64,000 nucleotides of DNA from Leptidea sinapis (lineage: Eukaryota > Arthropoda > Insecta > Lepidoptera > Pieridae), in contig NC_066290.1 in assembly GCF_905404315.1 (NCBI RefSeq), positions 6,509,453 through 6,573,452 of the forward strand, given 5' to 3'. The translations under genes and the position numbers were made by a program. Below are positions 46,501 through 58,500 of this stretch, piece after piece (position 1 is the first letter of the stretch; the number at the start of each line of letters is the position of its first letter). Under the pieces are notes generated by a model. It was not told the origin of the DNA and did no database searches. It saw nothing but the letters and a program-made list of their open reading frames with translations.

Positions 46501-49500
46501 GAGGAGCCTTAACAATTCATTTAAGGCCATACGACAAAAGTGAAGTCATCATTAAGGCAAGGTTAGAGGAAATACAACTGTGCTCACCCAACGAGATTCC
46601 CTTAGTCGACTCGAGCAACTAAAATCGGTTAAATTGCGAGTGAGCGTTACAGAGCCGAGAGTACGGCTCCGTGCACCTGAAGAAGTTTTCAGTTCAAAAT
46701 AAAGAGGCTTTAAAGGCATTTTTTTTCTCAAAATTGATTACTTTGTCATTCTAACACTATCACCACTTCGGAAAGAAATGGCGCTCTGAGAGAGCCTTAA
46801 GTATTTTTTAAGAAAAAGTTACATTTTATTTTAGTTAACCTGAGGTTTCAAGACCTTTCCAGATCTCGTTTTCAGGTGGACTGCAGATGAAAACATCATC
46901 AGCAGTCCCAATGTAATGTAAAAACAGTTACAATTACACGCGTTTTAATCCTTTAAAAGTGTTTTATTTTAGTTATTTAAGCAACTGTTGTGTAATAAGG
47001 TTTATTAAAACACGAATGTGGGATAATAGTATCACATGAGTGTTTTAATACCTAATTATCAATCAATATTAGTATTACCTATCATACAGGACTTGATCTA
47101 CACCCATAATATGAATCCTATTAGTGATTTTGAAACAGCTTACTGCTAACATTAAAACAGCCAGTCCTAGTAGTAACCTTATATCATCCATTACTGATTA
47201 TATACAAATAAACTAAATATTAAAGAAACAATTATTTAATTTAGTAGTAATTTCCATTGCAGCGTTTTAAATATCTGGCGATGTGCTGTCAAAACTTGAA
47301 TCGCTAATTTTTTGGAAGTATAAAACAAAAATATCGAAGAAAAAAGGCGGGGATAATTTACTTTTTTTGAAGGTGCGCGACGTTCTGGTAGTGTGGAACG
47401 CCTGTAAACGAAAATGTTCTTTTTTTGAAATTCATATAAATACCGAGCATCGAGCAATAAGAATGTGGCTGTCTGTTGAAACTCTTTGCGCATGAAGGGA
47501 TCGAAAAAAAAAATAAGGAGTGTTGTTATTAAATTCAGTGTTACAACATTACAACACTTGTTTGAATGGTGTAATGGTTATATATATATTAGGACATTGG
47601 GTGTTTTATTGTTGGCAATAAGCTAACTGTTTCAGAATCTTTAATAGAGGTTTTCAAGCATGGGTGTAGATAAAAATGTGTAACACTCGCGTTAATCAAA
47701 GAAAATACTATACAATTAGGAAATAAGATCAAACAGGTTTTTTTTTATAACAAGTGACAAATTTTAATAACACCTACTAAAATTCACAAACAAGCTAACA
47801 TCGAAATAATTAACTTTTAAATGAATTAGATTGTTTAAGCTTCTAAGAATAAATTTCAAACAACACTATGACTAATATTCGAATAGAAATCGGGCAGAGT
47901 AACGTCCTAACTAGTCAACGGTTGTAGCGAAAATGTGTCGACTGTCGACGCTTGGGTAGGGAATCGTCGCTTTTCATAGACGTCTTCACCCTGTCACTGT
48001 CAACACAATTTAAATAATTACTCACTACAAACAATACGAAAACGGGCAGAGTTTCGGTGAGGATGTTCACAGTCCGACGACAAACGACGAAGTAATGGTC
48101 ACCAACTGTTCTGCTACCGCTTATATAGCGGTCTGTCCGCTGCAAGTGGGGAGAGGTGACGTCACGTCTTGAAATTTTTCTTGTGTGTCTAAGAATACAA
48201 TAAGTACTTACGTGGCGGTGGCATGTTGGGGAAGGGTGGGGGCGGAGGGCCGGGTGGCGGGGGCATGTTAGGGGCGTGCGGGGCGGGATTAGGAGGCGCG
48301 TGGGGGACGTTGGGAGCGGGGGGGACATTAGCCGGGGCGTCGGGGGCCACGCGGAGCACGTTGAGCCGGCACGTGGGGCACGTCTGTTGTCGCTGGAACC
48401 AGAGCCGCAGGCACGCCGCGTGGAATATGTGGTTGCACGGCAGCTTCTTGGCGCCTGACAAATATCATTCAGGGTATTAAAACAGTCACAAATAAAACTA
48501 AATTTTGTGAACGATGCGGGGACTCGAACCCTATCGCGTTACGTGCGAGCGCTCTCTCCAACCGAGCCAACCGTTCGAGTGACGTATCGTTCATAAAATT
48601 TTGTTTGTGTAACTAATTTTATACGTCATTTATAAATTTTACTCAGTACGAAAGTGATTTTGTTTCTATTTCACGTGTTAACTACCAGAATATTTTTCAT
48701 CAAATTCATTTTGGACAAAGCTACATTTTCATAGAGGCAATAGAAATCAGATTTCAGGTGGAAGAAATCAAATCTACTTTTAATTATAAACATTTTTGAA
48801 AACAATTTTGAAATCAAATGAATAGTTTCAAAAAATATTTAAACTTTTTAAAATATTAGTACGGATACATTGTGTTTTTAACTGCGACGGTATGGGGTAA
48901 TCCAAATGACTGATTTTATGAACGATGCGGGGCTCGAACCCACGACCTCTGGCGTTCCGTGCCAGTGCTCTGCCAACTGAGCTAACCGTTCGAGTGACGT
49001 ATCAGGTTATCAACTGTAAAGTAGATCCTGTAGATGAAGCCACAACCTGAGAGTTGAACAAAGCATACAAGATTTTATGACGATACATCACTCGAACGGT
49101 TAGCACACTTGGCAGAGTTCGACTCCCGCATCGTTCATAAAATTTTGTTTTAAAATTATATTACTGTGTACCTAGAAGTGAGGATTATCACTTTAAAAAC
49201 ATAACAAAAAGTTAAACTTAAATGTTACAAATACCTTACTTTAATATATAAAATGACTGATTATTTACCCCACAACTTTATGATACTACAGTACCAAATA
49301 AGAACTAAATAATAAAATTGACCAATTCACGATATTAAACTTTATTTCTTAGTAATTTCACTTTAAAACAACGCAACTACGACATAAGATAATATTCAGT
49401 GCAATACCACTGTGTCATTATTCATTTTAATTGGCTTCGTGATTATGTTATCGGTATAAGAACAATAATATAAACAATTCTCACCGAATAGTATCTAAAA

Positions 49501-52500
49501 ATGGCGTCTCATATGTTCTCCACTGTAAACAAGTATTCCAAATTGTTTACTGTCATCGCTACTAATAACACTTCATCAGTACATAAACCTCATTAATGGT
49601 ATTATAAAATTGTATTTATTACACCCAATTATCACTGTGTGTCGAACAAGAAATTCTTATCGAGTGGTATTTTTGTAGTGCGATGTTATCGTAAAATTAT
49701 TGTTGCTACTGCGGAGTTCGTAAATATGCGGAAAGTATTTGCAAACAAACGTGAAATTCATTTTGAAGCGGATACGTCTTAAAATCTGCTTAAATTCGGG
49801 AGCCAGTCCAAAAGTGATAATAACAAAACTAGGGTAGGGTTATTCCGTATTATAGCTACTTACCCCCTTATTCATAATAGTCTGCTAACTTAAAGCATTG
49901 CTAATTCTCACTCTGTCTTCTTCTATTGACCTAAGTCAGGATGAGAAAAAACACTCCTAAGCGGCTGTTTAAAGTTAGCGGACCATTATGAATAAGGGGG
50001 TAAATATTTAGCCATAACCCGAGAGTTGAACAAAGCATACAAAAATTTATGACAATTCGTCACTCGAACGGTTAGCTCAGTTGGGAGAGCACTGGCACGG
50101 AACGCCAGAGGTCGTGGGTTCGAGCCCCGCATCGTTCATAAAATTTTATTTGTGTACCGAATATTTCCCATCCATTATAATATTCAATTTAGTTAAGTTA
50201 TTGTATAATACAACTACAATAAATAGAAAAGAGATAGTTAGTAATATCTAAATTAAAACCCAGAACTGCACATACCAAAGAAGAGGACATTGTCAGTAAA
50301 TTTTGCCAAAAAACATCTGTCTATAGCAAATACCACCTCCGAGGCAATATATGGCGCTAAACTTCATAATGACAACTACCTGTGACAAATACTATCTTGA
50401 CTCATATTATCTACAGTTCCCCTCAAAACGAGATCTGAAAAGATCTTGAAACGTTGAGTAAACTAAAATAATAATAACGCAAAAATCTAATGTTAAAACA
50501 GTTACAATAACACGCGTTTTAATCCTTTAAAAAGTGTTTTATATAAAGGTGTAACACTCGCGTTATTAAAAAAAACTATGAATTAAGACTTATTAATTGT
50601 TTTATCGCTCGTTTACTCTTTGATAGCGTAATAAGTAGTCATGGGGGAAAACGTTATTTTACTGTCACCGTTAAAAACACCGTGACTTTGTCACTTCGAT
50701 TCCAATGTCTTTTTAGTTCCGGTCTGAGGCAGTCTCTTTCGAATGGGTGGTAGTTTTTGCCGTTCAATAAGTGATTTTGAATCCTATTTTGAATAAAAAT
50801 ATTTGAATTTGCAACACCAGAGGAATTATAAGAGGGTAGGTATACTTACGCGGTTCTTAATATTGTTACGATCTCAATAAGTTAGAGTACAAGTACAGGA
50901 GCCCTATTACCAAAATCGAAATACGAAATAAGAAGCTACCCTAGTCTTCATTTACCATAGTTCCGAAAGTGTAGTTTTTATCCCCCTCGAGAGTCAACAT
51001 ATTAAACCTAGTCTATCACTACAGTTTTCAAGTCCCAACAACTCATATGCAATGTGATTTTATGTTATTAATTGATTATTTTCTTATGAGAGTGTAATAG
51101 ATTTTCAAAAACAATCAAGTAGACTAAGGTTGGGTGTCATCATACTAGCTGTTATAGTTAAGGTTTAAGTCAAATTTAACATTAACAGTATCGCTGACTT
51201 TAACATAAACTGCGTAATGCGTTGCACCATCGTATACCTTGGCATAGTAAAAGTTAAAAAGTGAACTATCAAGTCAATATCGAATATTTTTTTGAAACGC
51301 TAGGTCGCTATTTTACATCAGCGAAGATTGCACGGTTACGGTTCACAGTTAAAGTTATGACGTCATCTAAAAATTGTCAAATGGCGCAACACAGTGTTTG
51401 CTCAACCGGTACTTTCACATGTATATTATTGATAAAGCTAGTTAGTGCCCAGCCTTATATTGATATACAAAACTCCTACTTCTTGAAAATTTATTGAAGT
51501 AGGCGTTACTTTGCGGAAATCCATAATTATACAAATGATTTGAGTTTGCTTTAGTGCTAATTCTGTCTCGTGCCAGATTTTGGCGAGACAACACGTCCTG
51601 AGGATGCCTCGTGTAGAGGCGAAACACGCGTCGAATTGTTTAAAGACAAATATTGGCGGAATTAACTTTAAATTTACTCCTACTTCTTAACAACGTATTA
51701 ATATATTCTCAGATATTGTTGTGGTCGATAACACTGTTGCGATATTATTTCCTTGTTGAAAGGCGGAAGAGCAACATACTGTAAGAAGGTTCCACACCAA
51801 AAATGAATTTCAACGGATGGTATTGCAGTTTTTGTTGTTTATGTAATGCAAAAAAAAATGAAGTAGGCGTTACTTTGCGGAAATCCATAATTATACAAAT
51901 GATTTAAGTTTCCTTTAGTGTTAATTCCGCCAATTTCATTTTTTAAAACAATTCGACACGTGTTTCGCCTCTACACGAGGCATCCTCAGGACGTGTTGTC
52001 TCGCCAAAATCGGGCACGAGACTGGAATTATGTAATGCATACAATGTTCGAATAATTTTCAAATATTATTTTATACTCCACGATCTTGTAGATTGTTTTT
52101 GCATTGGAGTAAAACTTTCGCTTAGATTAGGGACTTCGCCATTTACGGCGCTACATGGACATACATACAAGAAGAAATAAATATTATATGAATGTGCTAA
52201 TAAAGTTTAGAAACCGGTTATTGCGTTAATATTCAAGACGACCTGTATAGCCGAGTGGTTAGCGATCCTACCTATTAAGCTAGAGGTCCCGGTTTCGAAT
52301 CCCGGTAGATGCAAGCATTTATATGATGACTATGGATGTTTGTTTCCGAGTCATGGATGTTTAAATGTATTTATGTATGTTTAAGTAAGTATATTGTATT
52401 AAATATATCATTGTCTTGTAACCCATAACACAGGCTATATATGCTTAACATGGGGCAAGTTAATTTGTGTAAAAAGTGTGTCAATATCATTATTATTATT

Positions 52501-55500
52501 TAAATTGAAACATTTTATTCAAAATAGGATATCAAAATCACTTATTGAAAGTCAAAAACTACCACCCATTAAAAAAGGTATGCCTCAGACCTGAGAAGAA
52601 CGGGCGCAAGAAACTCAGCGGGCTTATTTTTTTTTTTTGCACAATAATATTGTTACATTGTAGTATCGTACAGTAAAACTTACTGTTTAATAGCCTGAGG
52701 GCGGTCGCTCCATTCCCAATCTGTGGTATTGTGAAGAAAGTGATCTATGTTACGATCTTGTTGTAAAAGCATATTGCTCCACGAAAAACTTACTAAGTCG
52801 ACTTAGCCGAGTCGTAGGCATTATAAGTTTATGTCTCTTCCTGGTGTTAACATTATGGTTATGACAGTCTCTAGCAAATTCACTAATGTGCCTATGTACA
52901 TACATATATACATACGTCGATATAAATAACAACGCAAAACATAGTACCATAGTGGTACGTGTGAGAACTCAGGACTACGGGGTTCGAAATTTATTTATAA
53001 CCTAGGTCCTAAAGAATCATTAAGAGAAAAATTTAAAGAAACAAACATTTTGACTGTTGCTTCTCAATACATTTTTGATAATGTTTTGTATGTTCATAAG
53101 CACATTGAGGAATTTTCTAAAAACTGTGACATTCATAATGTTAACACGAGGAACAAACATAAACTTGTTATGCCTACTACTCGGTTGGGTCGAGTTAGTA
53201 AGTCTTTTGTTGGGCGATGTATATGCTTCTACAATATGATCCCAGAAAATGTACAAAACAAATGTGTTACGAAATTTAAAAGAATTGTTAAAAAACGTTT
53301 GTGTGGGAAAGGTTATTATAGCATAAACGATTTTCTTAATGACACCACGGACTGGGAATAAAGCGAACACCCTCAGGCTCTTTAATTATAAATGTTTATT
53401 GTACGATATCACATTGTAATCCATATTTTATATTAAAAAAAATGCCCGCTGAGTTTCTTGCGCCCATTCTTCTCAGGTCTGAGGCAGTCTCTTTTGAATG
53501 GGTGGTAGATTTTGACGTTCAATAAGTGGATTTTAAATCCTATTTTGAATAAAAATATTTGAATTTGTATTTGAAAACACCAGTATAATTCCGCAAATAA
53601 ATTATACGTCGCAGTCAGTAATATATTTGTTACTATGTACCAATAACACACTTGTATTAATAGCTGACGAATGTACACTTTATCGCTCAGTTACTGAATG
53701 CGTTAACGAACCAAGGGTGCTTTTATTTCCACAAGGGAAAGTATCTATTGTTCTTGAAACGTATAGTCATAAACACGAAAGAATAACAACAGGTTTTTGT
53801 TTATTACTCTGTTTACAATAACAGCTAGGTACGTAGGTACCCAAGGTCAAGAATTCTCGCAAACATTCGACGTAACAGTATATAGTCTATGTTCATCCGA
53901 AATTTTTTGCTAAGTATTTTATTCGTAGATAGAAGATGAACACTAGATTCGCTGACAGCGTATGTAGATGAGGTAGTGATGATACAGATACAGATATTTC
54001 ACAGACTCAACGCACACTTTCGCACATTTTGTCGGCAGAACTGTAGGGATGTACAGAGATTGTGGTGTATTATTTCGTACTTCAGATATAAAAAAAAAGA
54101 AGAATAAAAAGAGAATTTCGGGTTCATCCTATCCTTTCAGAGAGATTATTAAAGGGACTGTTTCATATTCAACATTCAGTTCTAAAACTATATATTTTTT
54201 TTAATGATAATAAGTGACGAGACGAGCAGGACGTTCAGCTGATGGTAATTGATACGCCCTGCCCATTACAATGCAGTGCCGCTCAGGATTCTTGAAAAAC
54301 TCAAAATTTCTGAGCGGCACCACAATTGCGCTCGTCACCTTGAGACTAAGATGTTAAGTCTCATTTGCCCAGTAATTTCACTAGCTACGGCGCCCTTCAG
54401 ACCGAAACACAGTAATGCTTACACATTACCGCTTCACGGCAGAAATAGGCGCCGTTGTGGTACCCATAATCTAGCCGGCATCCGGTGCAAAGGAGCTTCC
54501 TACTGGTCCAAATATATTTGCACACTTCATCCAACAATTTCTTTTTTAAATTTCTGTCATGATACTCTGCCACAGATGTATCATACAGTGCTGGTCTGTT
54601 TTCTATTTCTTGTATCAACATCGATACATCGATGTCTAGCGCTATGATACACGTCAATCACTAGAAACTGCGAACTACAAACTAAATTGTGCGTCTTCCC
54701 ACATCTGCGTTACTGCATATCTGCGATGGACTCCTAAACTAATGAACGGGTTTTAATGGGGATTACTCCATGGAGTGCAGTTTGGTCCAACTTGAGAGAT
54801 AGGATAGTTTTTATTTCGACTTGGGACCCATAATTATTCTTATTTTCAATATTTGTTTTGTATGGACATATTTTCTATGAGAGAATTTAGTGACGGACGT
54901 CTTGACAGTTCCGCTGTGAAACAATTTCATTATAACAACAGGGAGCATTTTTTACGAAATAATTCTTGATGTTTCGAAATATTATTGGCAAATTCCTATA
55001 AAACAGTATTTTTTTAACCTATTGCATAGCTTCTATCGCGGGCCTTGAGCGTGGAGACCGAATCCAGAAATTCCGTAACGAAAATAACCTAACACTTACT
55101 TACTAGATCTATATAGATATTTCGCCACGGTCATTACAGTTGCCGTGGAACAGCGGTTACACGTATGCTTTTTTACTCACTGCCCGTTTGCTTTTTTTTG
55201 TTAATTAATTTTATCAAAAAAAATACTGCATAAATAAATAATTATAATTGCATAAGTTGATAAAAAATGCTATACAATACCGCGGCAGTCCCCGAGTGCC
55301 ACACGTCTTTTTATTATCAACAGGACAACGTCTATCGGGGCAGCTAGTAATTCTATATGTTTAAATATCACAGACTAAAAATTGCGTCACGGATAGCCTG
55401 TCGTCTGCGATGGGCCTTAATAAGAAACCTTGTCACTAGATAAATAAAGTATATTTTCCCGCAAGCTAATTAAAAAAATAATCTGTTTATTAGAGCACAT

Positions 55501-58500
55501 ACCTCCAAGCATCTCTTCTCGACAAATAATGCATTCGTTGTCAGCTGCTGCCAGTTCTTCGGTGGTAGCATCCGGGTACAACGTATTCATGTTCCTGATA
55601 GCGCGGCGTGAGAGTACCACATCATTGTATGCTCGTTTGAAACTCCTTAAAAGCATAAACAAGAATATGTTTCAATTGTTTTCTTTTTTTGTTTATTGGT
55701 TAAAAGAAAAATATGTAATAAAATACCATGAAAGCTTCTATGGGGTTTATCCGGATAAGTTGTCGCTCGTGTTTCTTTTGTTATATCTTATATTACATTT
55801 AACCATAACTTAATGGCACTATAGTATAAGTCCGTGTTACATGTGTTTTTGGTCAAAATAATAATACCTACACTTTACCAGTATATATAAAATATTTACC
55901 AGAGGGAGGCTCTTTGCACAGGATGCAGGCTAGATAATGGGAACCACAACGGAGGCTATTTCTGCCGTGAAGCAGTAATGTGTAAGCTTTACTGTGTTTC
56001 GGTCTGAAGAGTGCCGTAGCTAGTGAAATTACTCAAGGTGACGAGCGCAGTTGTACTGCTGCTCAGAATTTTTGGGTTTTTTCAAGAATCCTGAGCGGCA
56101 CTGCATTATAATGGGCAGGGCGTATCAATTACCATCAGCTGAACGTCCTGCTCGCCTCGTCCCTAATTTTCATTTAAAAAAAAAAACCTAAATAAGATTT
56201 TTTTGTATCACATCAAGTGGAACAATCGCGGCGACTTTGTTCTGGCGCCAAGCAATAATGCGTAATCAACTAGCTAATGAAATTACTGGCCTAATGAGAT
56301 TTGAACAAGACATACAAGATTGATCAACGATACGTCACTCGAACGGTTGGCTCAGTGGAAGAGCGCCCGGACGGAACGCAGGAGGTAGTTAATAAACTTT
56401 GTTTTCAAAATATAATTCTTGTAATGAATCCCAGAAGTGAGTGTTTTATCACTTTAAAAAAAAAATAACAAATTACTGGGCTTATATATGTGTCCCTGTA
56501 TTCCATATTATGTCCACCTATATAATATGTTTTTTTAATGAGTATATACCTTAGAGTTAGTAATATGCCCTTACATTTGTAGTGTGATTTAGGATTCTTG
56601 ATACAACCGATGTTGCTTCATATTTAATTTGTATAAACAAATTTGAATAATAACTCCACAACATCTAGTCCAACAAGAATTGAAAAGTGACAAAAATACT
56701 TTCAAACACATTAATATCTAGTGTGTACATACATTTGACTAACCTCATTGTTTCATACATTGGCCGGAAGGCAAATAGTGGCAGAGTGTATATCCTAACC
56801 ATGACAGCAACAAAACCAACATAAAGTAGAACTTTGAAAAAATTGATTGCTAATTCAGTGTACAGTAAAACGGCAGCTTTACTCTCCCACGGTGCATCCC
56901 AACGGGAGTCGACAGTATGCAGCAAGTACTAAAATAAAAATAAATTTCAGGAGCACATTTAAATTCCCTATTACTTAACAGATTCATTATTACTTTACAG
57001 ATTATTTATAATCTTTAATACTTATGTTTAAGGTGATTATGGTTAAATGAATACTAGTATTGAAACAGTGGGAGGCTCTTTTGCACAGGATGCCGGCTAG
57101 ATTAAAGGTGCCACAATGGCACCTTTTTCTGCTGTGAAGCAGTAAAGTGTAAGCATTATTATGTTTCGGTTTGAAGGGTGCTGTTATCATGGAATGACTG
57201 GGAAAATGAGATTTAACATGTTATGTCTCAACAGGACGAGTGCAATTGTAGTGTCACTATGAATTTTTGGGTTTTTCGAAAATCTTAAGTGGCACTGAAT
57301 TGTAATTAGCAGGGTGTATCAATTACCATCAGCAGAACGTCATGCTTGTCTCGTCCCTTAATGCCGTGAAAAAAAGAGACCACTATAGTCTTTAAGAGAA
57401 GTACATCATCATAAGTTCTGGCTATTTCTAACATCTTGATCTACTGTGCACCTATTTTGCATTTTTTCCTCACTGTATATTCTATAACCATAAAAGTGTC
57501 AAACAATCAAACATAATATGAATTGGAAACACCTCCCACACACATATGAAAGGCATTGCTTTCGGTTACACTTTTTGAAGAGAGGAAAAATACAATTAAT
57601 AATATTAATTAACCCATGGTATTATTGAATGTATAACATTTACTGGTTCCAACATAATATCTTTGTCTTAGATTGGCAATAACAACTTTGACAAAATTGT
57701 CCATACTATGACATACACAGTATAGACACATCAGTGTAGAATATAAGAAATGTCAAACTAAATTCTACAAGACCTAAAAAGTATCCTTTCTCAAAAAGTG
57801 TTACAGAGTTTGTATACCAATATATGAATGAAAAAGTATTTATTGCAATAAAAAATATGGTACAAACACCTGGAAGTGCATGTGTGTGGTGAATGTGACC
57901 TTTCATAAAGAGAACACCATACATAAAATTCATTCAATTTATATTCCCTTAATTCAGAGTACTTTACTATTATTCTATAACAAATATCCATTATTACCTT
58001 AATAAAAATATAAATAATCATTATATAGAGAATGCTGTACTCAAATCCAAAGACAAGTTGCACAGATGGCCCTTTCTGTATTGTAAACTGATATGCATGA
58101 TGTATAAAGTAGAAATCTGCCTGAGCCAGCAACAGAAGTAAACTCAATATTCTCACATGAAACAACCACCCAATAACCGGGCTTCTCTCCATCTACAAAT
58201 AAACATATAACCGTTACATGTTTTCAAATTTAGTGAAAACAAAGAAGCATCCAATAAATACCTAAAATAAGTAAAAACATAACATTCAAATACGAGTAGT
58301 AAATGGAAAGGTTCACTAAATTCGACTGTGTTTTCCATCACTTGTGCATGTAAAAAATTACCTCATTACGAAATCACAACATGATTTTATTCATCCAAGT
58401 TGTCCCACAACCACAACTTTATTTGCCTTTTAATAAACTCAATATAAAGTTACTCTAAGTTTAAAATTACTTCTCCCTGTAATGTAATTATGTAGTGACA

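Noticed and set aside
48223..48480. Gly-rich frame on the + strand at sip3 exon 7
   Set aside because: Antisense shadow of the Pro-rich synoviolin linker.
48920..48991. Functional tRNA gene on the - strand
   Set aside because: The cloverleaf is good, but position 33 is C, the implied anticodon does not match the short variable arm, and the unit is embedded in a repeat with several decayed copies.
54249..54647. 132-codon frame including FRPKHSNAYTLPLHGRNRRRCGTHNL
   Set aside because: The same peptide recurs in every reversed family A copy and ends at random points. It is a translated repeat, not a gene.
57706..57997. Hydrophobic frames continuing past sip3 exon 4
   Set aside because: These are read-through of the exon into the intron and a second frame over it; the GTAATA donor at 57997 and the exon 5 phase define the true boundary.
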